From an uncultured Sphingomonadaceae bacterium (GTDB lineage: Bacteria; Pseudomonadota; Alphaproteobacteria; Sphingomonadales; Sphingomonadaceae): a stretch of DNA of 64,000 nt. A program made the position numbers and the translations under genes. Positions 8,764 through 17,072 of this stretch are shown here, one piece after another. Numbering within the stretch: the first letter of the stretch is position 1; each line of letters opens with the position of its first letter. Location of the stretch: assembly GCA_938050045.1 (NCBI GenBank), contig CALLJS010000002.1:1-64000 (forward strand), read 5' to 3'. The notes under the pieces are model-generated. The model saw nothing but the letters and a program-made list of their open reading frames with translations, was not told the origin of the DNA and did not search any database.

Positions 8764-9729
8764 ATGGGCAGACCAAGGAACATAAGCACTAATATTGATA
8801 CGAGTTATTTTAGTGGTGTAAGCCCTATTTGGACAAAGCCGCATATTATAACTAACTGTAAAGCCTATAGGCAAATTAAAGCACATTTGCCTTCCTCACT
8901 CTCACTAGAAACACCTGAGGAACGCGATTCAGCCAAACGCTTGATTCAAAATGCAATTAAACAAGCAGGGCTTTCTATTGATACTATATCTAAAATCTGG
9001 ATAGATAAAATTGATGATAGATATCACACAGCGGCTGAGGAACTAGCAAAATGGGATCCTTCGGAACTCTTTTTAACTGATAGATGGGAAAAAGATAGTT
9101 GGGTTAAACATCCAGAAAGTATATTTTTTAAACTAAGAACTATTTTAATTGATCATTGCGAAAAATATAAAGCTTTTGATTGGGAAGAAAATTTAGCCCT
9201 TTATACAAAAAGAAAAGAATCTGTAGAATCCCGTAAAACTCTAAAAGGCCATGTTGACAAGCTAATCTCGTCACTTAAAAAAACAAAAGTTGATGCTCTT
9301 TCTCATAAACTCTCACTCTCAATCATTCAAGAACTTACAGAAGGTTCAGTAAAAATTAAAAATGGAATTAATGGACATGAGGAAACCATAAATGCTCTAA
9401 ATAATTTTAAAGAACAAATAGCTAATGCTCAGCTAAGGTCTTTTAAATTTGGTTGTATTGAATATGGTAGTTTGCCGTCAAAAATCTGCAGTAAAGAAAT
9501 AGCCATTGGTTTATTATTAGCAGACACAATAAGCTGTAGACAACGAAATGGTTTCAATGTTCCAATCAATTATCCTAAAGTACCTAATATAAATATAGTT
9601 AATGGATTACCATGGCTTGCAATCACTGAGTTCTTACAAACTATCGATGAATCAAAATTATTAATCAATAATAACGTAAGGACTAATATCATAAATTTAA
9701 AAAATAAGGTCAATTATTTACATAACTAA
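8764..9729 (+). CDS. Hypothetical protein, AT-rich island gene
   Basis: This 321-residue protein is not recognised. It is rich in Lys, Asn and Ile, without signal peptide or membrane segment, and mostly helical with a charged middle (about 140-230). The base composition is lower in GC than the flanking operons and fits recent transfer. It lies alone between the methyltransferase operon and the HTH/Rep pair, facing the latter. The ATG start gives the motif MGRPRN. A gene of the element or an unknown defence cargo are both possible. Confidence 0.65.
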   Translation: MGRPRNISTNIDTSYFSGVSPIWTKPHIITNCKAYRQIKAHLPSSLSLETPEERDSAKRLIQNAIKQAGLSIDTISKIWIDKIDDRYHTAAEELAKWDPSELFLTDRWEKDSWVKHPESIFFKLRTILIDHCEKYKAFDWEENLALYTKRKESVESRKTLKGHVDKLISSLKKTKVDALSHKLSLSIIQELTEGSVKIKNGINGHEETINALNNFKEQIANAQLRSFKFGCIEYGSLPSKICSKEIAIGLLLADTISCRQRNGFNVPINYPKVPNINIVNGLPWLAITEFLQTIDESKLLINNNVRTNIINLKNKVNYLHN

Positions 9730-9853
9730 GAATCAAATTAAAAAGATATTTTTTTAGATTGTTCATTTTTCTATTCATAGCCTGCGATAGCTCTTTTCAC
9801 CCAGAGGAACCTGACACTCTCGTTTAGTTTCTGGTGCATGGAAAGGAATTAAA

Positions 9854-10039
9854 ATGCTAATTAATATTAAACAGTTTTGCATACGATATGCAGTTTCTAG
9901 ATCAACGGTATATCGAGAAATTGAAGCAGGTAGATTAAAAACATTGAAGATAGGACGATCTACTAGAATTAGTGAAGAAGAAGCCCAACAATGGCTTGCC
10001 TCTCTAACTACTAATGATGATGTGAATATTAAATCATGA
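9854..10039 (+). CDS. AlpA/Xis-like helix-turn-helix protein
   Basis: The 61-residue product has the MerR-like winged-HTH of DUF/helix_turn_helix_17 excisionase-type proteins: FCIRYAVSRSTVYREIEAGRL at about 8-28, then LKTLKIGRSTRISEEEAQQWL. A good ribosome site (AAGGA) precedes the ATG. Such proteins direct excision or activate integrase and replication genes of integrative elements. The stop overlaps the next start (ATGA), so the two genes are an operon. No integrase gene is found in this window. Confidence 0.8.
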   Translation: MLINIKQFCIRYAVSRSTVYREIEAGRLKTLKIGRSTRISEEEAQQWLASLTTNDDVNIKS

Positions 10040-10248
10040 AGATCGAGATAAATACATCTAAACCCTTCACAGACCATAGAGAAGCATGTTTAGCAATATT
10101 AAATAGTAATTGCAAAATTACACGTAAAGCAGGGCAATTCTTAGGTGGTGAAGTGGTATATGGCAAACCTTTATCGGAAGCTCAATGTAAATGGCTCAAT
10201 GAAATATTAGAGCATGCAAAATTACCTAAATATATAGGTAAGCAATAA
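10036..10248 (+). CDS. Small hypothetical protein of the element
   Basis: This 70-residue protein overlaps the HTH gene by 4 bases. The middle reads KAGQFLGGEVVYGKPLSEAQCKWL, a pattern seen in short helical accessory proteins of phage and integrative elements. I do not recognise a named family. It is followed by a terminator-like hairpin (10266-10306), so the two small genes probably form one transcript. Confidence 0.65.
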   Translation: MKIEINTSKPFTDHREACLAILNSNCKITRKAGQFLGGEVVYGKPLSEAQCKWLNEILEHAKLPKYIGKQ

Positions 10249-10265
10249 CTAAAATTTTGCTGTTG

Positions 10266-10306
10266 AATAAAGAGGTATTCTCTAAATTTTACCTCTTTAT
10301 TTTCTT
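10266..10306 (+). terminator. Probable rho-independent terminator
   Basis: A perfect 12-base inverted repeat (AATAAAGAGGTA / TACCTCTTTATT) with a 12-base loop is followed by a T-rich run. It lies just after the small two-gene operon and about 115 bases before the Rep-like gene. The stem is AT-rich, so strength is uncertain. Confidence 0.65.
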
Positions 10307-10419
10307 AATCTTGAAACTTACGAAAATTTATTTTTTTACCAAATAACTTACTTTTTTATATTAAATATTTTTTGATAAATATTTGTTTCATATAAGAAAC
10401 TAACTTTTTAAAAAATGGC

Positions 10420-11136
10420 ATGAGAATTGCTAATTACTTAACCCGTAAGAGTGTAGTATATTCTATGGAAAATCATAATAACACATGGGGCGGCCCTAGG
10501 AATAAATCAGATCGTATAAGTCATGTCTTGCCATTGAAAAGTCGTGAAAAAATTATTTTAGCCGCTCATTACGCATATGAACTTGGCTTGCCATTAAACA
10601 GATTTGTAACCATAAATTGGGAAAAAGCTGGGTTAACAGATAGAGAAGCAGCAGAAGCAACAGCGAGATTTATAAAATATGTCGCAGATTACCTATATAC
10701 CAAAAACCATAAATCCGTATGTTGTTGGGTAAGAGAGAATCCTCGGGGAGGTGGTTCACATGTGCATATCTTACTTCATTGGCCAATTAAAATTGAACTT
10801 GGTAAGCATCTCTTAAATCACGTTAAGAAAATTTCTAAATCCCCCTATAAAAAAGGAGTTATAAAAACTAATGTTATAAAAGGGAAGCTTGGAAGACCTG
10901 AGTTTTCAGAAAAACTCTATTTTGCAAATTTAAATAAACTTGTGAGCTATATTTGCAAAGGAATTTCTGAAACGGATGTCGAACTTCTAGGTGTTAACGA
11001 TCAAAAAAACCAAGGTACGATAATTGGGAAACGATCTGGAACTTCGCAGAAGTTAAATTATAAGGGTCCTTGGAGAGCAAATCAAAAATACCTATGCGGT
11101 AAGGACCCGCTTTTTCGAATAGAGTTTTTATATTGA
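10420..11136 (+). CDS. HUH-type Rep-like protein
   Basis: The 238-residue protein shows the marks of a HUH endonuclease: HVHILLH at 114-120 (the paired histidines) and YICK at 177-180, the YxxK active-site tyrosine motif. Upstream, RFVTINWEKAG (61-71) could be motif 1. Such enzymes nick DNA to start rolling-circle replication or transfer. With the neighbouring HTH gene this points to an integrative element that replicates after excision. No Shine-Dalgarno sequence precedes the ATG at 10420; the ATG at 10465 is an alternative start. Assignment to a particular Rep or inovirus gp2-like family is uncertain. Confidence 0.7.
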   Translation: MRIANYLTRKSVVYSMENHNNTWGGPRNKSDRISHVLPLKSREKIILAAHYAYELGLPLNRFVTINWEKAGLTDREAAEATARFIKYVADYLYTKNHKSVCCWVRENPRGGGSHVHILLHWPIKIELGKHLLNHVKKISKSPYKKGVIKTNVIKGKLGRPEFSEKLYFANLNKLVSYICKGISETDVELLGVNDQKNQGTIIGKRSGTSQKLNYKGPWRANQKYLCGKDPLFRIEFLY

Positions 11137-11175
11137 ATCTTAATAAAAGTTAGAAGTTACACTCATATCAATTCA

Positions 11176-11433
11176 TTAAATATCGACTTTACTCGGAAGT
11201 TTCTCAACAATGTCAGAATATAATTTCGCAGCATCTATATTTAAAATCCGACAAATGGCATAAAATTCAATCATATCAACCCTTCTTTGTCCTCTCTCAA
11301 TGTTAGAAATGAAACTTTGATCCTTCCCTGGTGCTCTCGCCAAATCAGCTTGATGTAAACCAGCTTTTTTTCGCGTATCAGTAAGAATTTTAATCGCAAT
11401 TTTATGAGCTTCTGTAAAAGCTGATTTAGGCAT
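11176..11433 (-). CDS. XRE-family transcriptional regulator
   Basis: From the ATG at 11433 the product has 85 residues with a Cro/CI-type HTH: RKKAGLHQADLARAPGKDQSFISNIERGQRRVD. An upstream start at 11541 would add 36 residues of poor coding character, so I prefer 11433. The size and the palindrome in front of it (11481-11501) resemble controller proteins and small phage repressors. It is divergent from the secreted-protein gene at 11547 and probably represses both. Confidence 0.8.
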   Translation of the reverse strand: MPKSAFTEAHKIAIKILTDTRKKAGLHQADLARAPGKDQSFISNIERGQRRVDMIEFYAICRILNIDAAKLYSDIVEKLPSKVDI

Positions 11434-11480
11434 GAGTAAAACCAATCTTTCAAAAAAGAATTGACTACATGCAAAAATCG

Positions 11481-11501
11481 CATATGCATTATTTGCATAT
11501 G
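11481..11501. promoter_or_regulatory. Palindromic operator candidate
   Basis: CATATGCA and TGCATATG form a perfect 8-base inverted repeat around a 5-base spacer. The site is nearly midway between the XRE start (11433) and the divergent start at 11547, about 46-48 bases from each. This is the expected place and shape for the regulator's dimer-binding site. The function is inferred. Confidence 0.6.
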
Positions 11502-11546
11502 GATGGCTTCCCCAATGATTATTCCAGACAATAAGGAGCAAGCTCT

Positions 11547-12077
11547 ATGAAGTTGATTATTATATTACCAATGCTAATTCTTGCTTCCCCAAATGAAGAA
11601 GAAAAACAAAGTGAAGCTTCAACAAAGCCTGAGTTCCAATTTGGCCAGTTCGTTTCCAACACAACATTCAACATGTCTTCAGAGGCGTTCGGCCAAAAGA
11701 AGTATTGTACAAAGCTAAGTCAAACCTCTGTAGAGTGCAAACAGACCTTTTCTGTGGTTGCTGGTACTAGGACGCTTATATCGGGCTATGAAATACATAA
11801 TAGTAAGCTTTATAGGCTTTATATCACTGGAGATAGAATATCGTTCCCTACTGTCCTTAGGGCCTTTAACCAAAAATATGGTACTCCATGTTCTTTTGAG
11901 AAAAAAAATGTCCAAAACAGACGTGGAGCTTCATTTACATCATTGAATGTAACTTGGTGCTTCAAAACTGGTAAGTTGGTAATGAAAGAACGTGGGTTTT
12001 CTGTTGATACATATTATGCAGAATATCTCGATGATTCCAACCAGCCGCCTAAGAAAGAAGCTATAATTGATTTTTAA
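11547..12077 (+). CDS. Secreted protein of unknown function
   Basis: The 176-residue product starts with a short hydrophobic stretch (about 2-14) followed by a charged region, which fits a short signal peptide or lipoprotein-like export signal without a clear lipobox. The mature part has four cysteines (in KKYCTK, VECKQT, TPCSFE and TWCFKT), which could form two disulphides. I recognise no family. It is divergent from the XRE regulator with a palindrome between them. Confidence 0.65.
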   Translation: MKLIIILPMLILASPNEEEKQSEASTKPEFQFGQFVSNTTFNMSSEAFGQKKYCTKLSQTSVECKQTFSVVAGTRTLISGYEIHNSKLYRLYITGDRISFPTVLRAFNQKYGTPCSFEKKNVQNRRGASFTSLNVTWCFKTGKLVMKERGFSVDTYYAEYLDDSNQPPKKEAIIDF

Positions 12078-12291
12078 CTCTGATTATCTAAGACTAAAAT
12101 AATTAAGGTTATTGACATAACAGTTTATTTTTAAGCATTGCAATCTTAGAAGTCGCTTTTGAGATATTAAGTGCTTCTTGCTTGTTTATATATTGTTGTT
12201 TCATTTCTTATTAAGTAAAAGCTAACAATGCTTTATGTCAGTGTTTCAATCAAAAAAAGATGACTTCATTTATAAGCCTGCGGTAGGTCCA

Positions 12292-13155
12292 TCAAGCATC
12301 TATGAGCCCCTCTTCTGTCAACACTTCCTTTATGGCTACTAGATTAGTGAGATGTTTCTTTATGTTTGCTCGAATTTCATTCTTCCAATCATCCGTAAAA
12401 CGAATGGGTGGGTCCTTGTTTATTGAGGCGAGAACCAGAACTCCATCTTCGAATGTTTTTTTGGAGTGAGCCAAAATATTCCTTTGGTTGACCACTTCCT
12501 TCATCATCTTGTGGAAAACGTCTTTGAATCCTGTGATCCGTGATATTTTGTCGTTATCAGGAATTTTAGCTTTTTTCAGTTCGTCAATTTTGTCTCTCAG
12601 TAAGCCGTCAACGAAAGCATGCTTCTTTCCAAAATCCAATATAGGCTTATTCAAAATTCGATCTCTAAATAGGTCAGATTTGGCACCGAAAAGGGCTGTG
12701 ATTATATCAGTTAGTTTGTTTTCTAGATCAATCGCTTCAGAAATAATCATGCCTCGCATGATCGCCACATTCTTAGTACGTTCGTGAAACCTATTGATTA
12801 CCAATTTGATTTTCTCGTCAGCCTCTCCCTTGACGCAGGTATGAACTCCCATAATTTCTTTACATTGATCTTTAACGGTATCATCTTGCGAATAAAATAT
12901 AATCTCCGTCAATTCACCTGAATCTCGTAGGTTATTAATAAGCTCTAAACCGCTCCTTTCTCCATTAATGTTCCAATCAAGGATCAGAAGATCAATTGGC
13001 TCAGAGGCCATTTTCTTCTCTAAATTATCCCCATCATTTTCAATATCGATATCGAAATTGAAGGCTTCATCGAACTCTAATTTAAGCCCTTCGTGAAGTG
13101 ATTCTGGCAAGTCTTCGTCATCATCGATCCAAAAAATCTTATAGTCCAAACTCAT
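12292..13155 (-). CDS. Response-regulator receiver fused to predicted HEPN domain
   Basis: Residues 1-125 are a receiver domain with the full phosphorylation set: acidic pair D11/D12, acceptor D60 in LLILDWN, S89 in IIFYS and K109 in CVKG. There is no DNA-binding domain. Instead, residues 130-287 are helical and carry RNILAH (R225, H230), the Rx4-6H motif with a polar residue after Arg that marks HEPN RNases. Such domains are toxic RNA-cutting effectors in many immune systems. It overlaps the kinase gene by 4 bases (ATGA) and is last in the operon. A phosphorylation-controlled RNase effector is the inference; the HEPN call rests on motif and helical context. Confidence 0.75.
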   Translation of the reverse strand: MSLDYKIFWIDDDEDLPESLHEGLKLEFDEAFNFDIDIENDGDNLEKKMASEPIDLLILDWNINGERSGLELINNLRDSGELTEIIFYSQDDTVKDQCKEIMGVHTCVKGEADEKIKLVINRFHERTKNVAIMRGMIISEAIDLENKLTDIITALFGAKSDLFRDRILNKPILDFGKKHAFVDGLLRDKIDELKKAKIPDNDKISRITGFKDVFHKMMKEVVNQRNILAHSKKTFEDGVLVLASINKDPPIRFTDDWKNEIRANIKKHLTNLVAIKEVLTEEGLIDA

Positions 13156-15530
13156 TTTGAAAACCTCATCTCAAATGCTGCACCAGAGAGTTCATGAGCC
13201 TCAATCAACTCAATACTTCCCTTGCGCTTTTCCAATAATTTTTTCGTTTGACCGAGCCCAAGTCCCGAACCTGCAGTGGTTGTGAAGCCAACTTCGAAAA
13301 TCCGATCCGCAGATTTTGCTGGAACACCTTTACCGTCATCAGCAAAAATAATGGTCAATTTTTTTTCATTTTTATCAACCACGTCGATGAGAACTTTCTT
13401 TGCCTTTGCCCTTTTAGCATTGTTAATCAGGTTATCAAAAATGATTGAGATTTCCAAAGGACGAAACTTACTTTGGAACTCGATCTCACCCTGATTCTTG
13501 AATTCGAAAACCATGTTCTCATCATTTTCGTTTTTGATCACCCCAAAGCAAATATTTTCAATGTATTCAGCTATGTATTCGCACATGTCTGTCTCAACGT
13601 TCGATCCCTTCAAGCTGAAATTGGCTTTTGTAATAAATTTTGAAGTGGTGAGTATTTTTCGAGCCTGAGAACTAATGTTATTTAGTGATTCTAAAATCGT
13701 ATTTTCGGAGTATGGTTGGCCCTTGCGAATTCTTAACGAGAAGTTCTTTACGTAATTTTCAATGGTCTCTGCTGCGATTCCGATATGATGAACGAAACTC
13801 ACAGTGTCAGTAATGTCAGTGTTGGCCATTGATCTGAGGAATAAGTTTTCCGAGTAGGCCTTTTCAGTTTCTTCACGGGCCTCTTCAGCTGCTTCTTTAG
13901 CCTTGTCAGCTTCCGCTTCTGCTTTGCGTCGGGCCTCCTCAGCCTCCCTAGCTTCTTTTTCTGCCTTGAGACGTTCTTTTCTAGCTTTTTCGGCCTCGGC
14001 CTCCGCCTCACGCTTCGCTTTGTCTAGTTCTGCTAGTCGCGCTTCTGCTCGAATAACCTCATTTTCGATGTCTTTAGACGAATTCCGCGATGCGATTTTT
14101 TTGAAATTTCGTAATAGACCTTGAATACTTTTCTCAGAGAGTTCTTCAAAAATATCTACAACATCTGGATCGTAATGAACGTCCAAAATTTCATCTGATT
14201 TTGTTAGGCTCTGAATGAGCGCGATAATTTGCGATTTAACATCCGTACCCTCTTGTAGGGCGCTGTCAAAGTCGGTCCCAAGGTTGCCATACTTGACTAT
14301 ATCAACGGCATAAGCCTCAAGTCTTCTTAAAACGTGCCCTACGAAGAATTTCTGCAGAAGTTCAGTAGCTTCATTCGTAACTAGGCCGCCGTCACGGCTA
14401 GATGCTTCCTGAAATTCCGAATTTTCTCCACTGATTTCAACTCTTCCGAAGACGTCTCTTGCCCCCAAAAATCGCGAAGTCCCCTGTGTTTTTCGCCTGT
14501 CTAAACTGAAGTTGTCGTGGCCTGGATCGCCCATGGGGTTTATGCGGAAACCATTTTTGTATACAAAAACGGACCCAAAATTGACAGGCTGAGTTCCCAT
14601 ATATTTGGTAAATGCCATTTTTGCAGCTTGGTTGAGGGCGAACAAGCTTACTTCGATGTCGTGAAGTGTAAAATCGTCAAACTTGTATGGATTGCGCTCG
14701 GTTAGTTCAAAGATCAATGTTCCTCGGTCTTCTAACCGCGTTTTGATAGTTTGTCCGTCTCTAGAAATCGCTACGTTAATAAACGTGGTCTTGATGCCGA
14801 TTTTTTCAAAAAGAAAGTTCGTTACAGGACCGTTCACTTTGTTCCACGGCTCTTCCTCCTTAACGCTCTGGTCACTTTCCTCGTAGTCGGGGGCGTATAA
14901 GTTGATGGTGAAATTGTCAGCATCATTGTCTTGGTTCGGATTGATCAGCTTTTCTAGTGACCTTCGTAGCTTCAGAATGCGCTCGCGATCCCAGTTTTCC
15001 CGCAAATCGTTAATTTCCAGAACAGTTCCAGTGTCCAAATTGTATGGAGAGGAATTCGTCGTTTCATAGGAAACGCCAACTTCCTCAAACTCTTCCTGAG
15101 CATCTTGCTCAAATGCTTCCCAATTCACGGACAAAAGGTTGATTGTCGATGCCTTGTCTTTTTTCGTATAGATGTTTAGAGATGTCCCAAGACGATCGCA
15201 CGAGAAACGTCCTATTCCTTTTGCGCCAGCGTGAATTCTGGTGCTTTGTATAGAGTCTCTATAGTCTTCAGTCCCGTCCTTCTTTGCTGAGTAAGCAACA
15301 AAAAGCCACTTGTTCTCCAGATCGTTGAGATCCATACCTTTGCCGTTATCTTGAATTATGAGTTTTGGAGATGATGTTCTTAAATCTTTGAACGTGACGT
15401 CGACCTGTTTTGCGTGAGCGTCGAACGAGTTCTTTACGAGTTCGAAAACAGCGATAAACTCGTTTGTAATTAGGTCTTTACCGATGATGTTTTTGAGAGC
15501 CGAACTGACTTTGAACTTTTTTTCAACCAT
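13152..15530 (-). CDS. Double-GHKL histidine-kinase-like protein
   Basis: This 792-residue protein has two ATP-binding GHKL modules. The first (about 20-115) is Hsp90/MutL-like, with ELVKNSFDA at 30-38, DNGKGM at 61-66 and GAKGIGRF at 102-109. A coiled coil rich in Ala, Glu and Lys spans about 485-560. Then comes a candidate phospho-acceptor helix FVHHIG (H581/H582) and a histidine-kinase catalytic domain: FDNLINNAK at 698-706, DDGKGVP at 731-737 and GSGLGLG at 754-760. There is no membrane segment, so it acts in the cytoplasm. It overlaps the methyltransferase stop by 8 bases and the regulator start by 4. It probably senses DNA, phage or stress through the N-terminal module and phosphorylates the REC-HEPN partner. 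Confidence 0.8.
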   Translation of the reverse strand: MVEKKFKVSSALKNIIGKDLITNEFIAVFELVKNSFDAHAKQVDVTFKDLRTSSPKLIIQDNGKGMDLNDLENKWLFVAYSAKKDGTEDYRDSIQSTRIHAGAKGIGRFSCDRLGTSLNIYTKKDKASTINLLSVNWEAFEQDAQEEFEEVGVSYETTNSSPYNLDTGTVLEINDLRENWDRERILKLRRSLEKLINPNQDNDADNFTINLYAPDYEESDQSVKEEEPWNKVNGPVTNFLFEKIGIKTTFINVAISRDGQTIKTRLEDRGTLIFELTERNPYKFDDFTLHDIEVSLFALNQAAKMAFTKYMGTQPVNFGSVFVYKNGFRINPMGDPGHDNFSLDRRKTQGTSRFLGARDVFGRVEISGENSEFQEASSRDGGLVTNEATELLQKFFVGHVLRRLEAYAVDIVKYGNLGTDFDSALQEGTDVKSQIIALIQSLTKSDEILDVHYDPDVVDIFEELSEKSIQGLLRNFKKIASRNSSKDIENEVIRAEARLAELDKAKREAEAEAEKARKERLKAEKEAREAEEARRKAEAEADKAKEAAEEAREETEKAYSENLFLRSMANTDITDTVSFVHHIGIAAETIENYVKNFSLRIRKGQPYSENTILESLNNISSQARKILTTSKFITKANFSLKGSNVETDMCEYIAEYIENICFGVIKNENDENMVFEFKNQGEIEFQSKFRPLEISIIFDNLINNAKRAKAKKVLIDVVDKNEKKLTIIFADDGKGVPAKSADRIFEVGFTTTAGSGLGLGQTKKLLEKRKGSIELIEAHELSGAAFEMRFSK

Positions 15531-16764
15531 AAGCTTGTGCCATCTCTAAAATCTTTAGTCCTAACGCTTCAGCCATTAGGGGTGGGACTGCATTCCCAAC
15601 CTGTGTATAACGAGGGCACTCCTCTTTCCGGCGTGATCCGCCCGTAGTGTATTTACCCAAAAATTCAAACCAATCTGGGAATGACTGAATTCGGGCATTC
15701 TCTCTTACTGTTAAGATTCTGGGCTCGCTATAATGCAACAAATCATCAGGTAAAGTGGTTATTGTTTTAGCAACTTGATCGGGGTGCAACGGTGTAAAGC
15801 ATTGCTTCTTCATGCCAAACCGATCCCGATCCTCTTTTGATAATGACTTCCCTTTTGGACAAGTCTCAAGAACCTCTTGAAATCTATCAAGAGTGGACTG
15901 TCTATGGCGGGCTATTCTTAAACTGTTAGGTTTTTGCCTCGCTGATACACCTTTCCGCATCAACCTTTGATAAGACGAAAGTTTAGCAGGCTGCAAATAA
16001 TCGACTTGACTGAAACCGTTTGTATCTGGGCTATCAATCAAGCCGTGTCGCGTGACTTCAAGATCAGATATTGCATCCTTTACGGAAATGGGCTTGCTCT
16101 TCAATTTTTTCTTTTTTTTGAAGGCTGTACAGTATGCGCTAATATCTCTAAATGGATCAATGATCTTATCTGAGATTAAATCATACCTCACTGCTATCAT
16201 TATAAAGCGCGCGCGAGGTTGAGGAATTCCAAATTTAGACGCATTCACCATAGACGAATAAACTTTATATCCTCCCCATTCTAATTTAGATAATGTCTCT
16301 TCAACAATTTCTGAGTAAGGTGGATTATCGGCGTTCTTAAAGGCTGTCTTAAAACCTTTGACATTTTCAAGTAATAGGTAATTAGGCCTTATAATATCAA
16401 CTAATTGAATATACTCTTCGGTAAGCTTATTCCTCGGGTCAGCATGATTTCTTTGGCCTGCAAACGAGAAGCCCTGACAAGGCGGCCCACCCGCAATAAG
16501 GTCAACCTTATTTTTCAGACTTTCAAGGTTCTCCTTATAGCCAGTCAAAAGGTTTGAGGTGGTCATTTCTTTTTGAGGCAACCAATTAGGCCAATCATAA
16601 CCTTGTCTTTTATCACACAAATTATGTTTGAACGTTCTAAAGGCATCAGGCGTTTTTTCAATGGCAAACAACCCTCTCCACCCAGCATTAATCAATCCAA
16701 GAGAAAGGCCACCACAGCCAGCAAAAAGGTCAATGAATGATGGTTTGTTCATTGTAGAATTCAC
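15523..16764 (-). CDS. DNA (cytosine-5)-methyltransferase
   Basis: The 413-residue protein has the C5-MTase motifs in order: I FIDLFAGCGGLSLGL near 10-24, IV GGPPCQGFSF with catalytic Cys near 100, VI ENVKGF, VIII QPRAR and X QVGNAVPP near the C-terminus. The target-recognition region lies between VIII and X. No restriction endonuclease gene is next to it; downstream are the kinase-like and REC-HEPN genes, overlapping by 8 and 4 bases. It may mark self DNA for this system or be an orphan methylase carried with it. Confidence 0.92.
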   Translation of the reverse strand: MNSTMNKPSFIDLFAGCGGLSLGLINAGWRGLFAIEKTPDAFRTFKHNLCDKRQGYDWPNWLPQKEMTTSNLLTGYKENLESLKNKVDLIAGGPPCQGFSFAGQRNHADPRNKLTEEYIQLVDIIRPNYLLLENVKGFKTAFKNADNPPYSEIVEETLSKLEWGGYKVYSSMVNASKFGIPQPRARFIMIAVRYDLISDKIIDPFRDISAYCTAFKKKKKLKSKPISVKDAISDLEVTRHGLIDSPDTNGFSQVDYLQPAKLSSYQRLMRKGVSARQKPNSLRIARHRQSTLDRFQEVLETCPKGKSLSKEDRDRFGMKKQCFTPLHPDQVAKTITTLPDDLLHYSEPRILTVRENARIQSFPDWFEFLGKYTTGGSRRKEECPRYTQVGNAVPPLMAEALGLKILEMAQAYG

Positions 16765-17072
16765 TTTTCAAACTCAGATAGTAGATGTTAAAAAATCTCA
16801 TCATCATTAGGTTAGGCTATATGATTAGAACTAGCAATAAACAATCTCATCCAACAAAATTAAGCGTAACTTCTAACTATTTAGCATTATTGAATGCAGC
16901 GGGATTTCTAAAAATGGGGTCCCATAGCGCATACCCCTTTTATATTTCACTAGTAAGGACCCTAAACTATCCAAGGCTAAAGTATATAAAATTGAATGAG
17001 GGACAAATTGAGGGACGTTATTCAATGTATCGGCAATTAATGTAATTATATCATTGCCTTGAAACATAATAA
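16765..17072. other. Island right flank, non-coding
   Basis: These 308 bases between the methyltransferase start and the tRNA-Ser 3' end hold no convincing gene; an 86-codon open frame on the plus strand looks random. The methyltransferase operon promoter must be here. A period-12 direct repeat at 16997-17016 is listed separately. No integrase is present at this tRNA end. Confidence 0.5.
16997..17016. repeat. 8-4-8 direct repeat next to tRNA-Ser
   Basis: TGAGGGAC occurs twice with AAAT between (period 12), 57 bases from the 3' end of tRNA-Ser. Position and shape suggest integrase arm-type sites of an element that used this tRNA. The sequence differs from the repeat at 354-373, so the two island ends may derive from different elements. 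The function is inferred. Confidence 0.45.

Noticed and set aside
16785-17045. 86-codon plus-strand frame as an integrase remnant next to tRNA-Ser
   Set aside because: No integrase motif (Arg-His-Tyr box) can be seen, and the content looks random.
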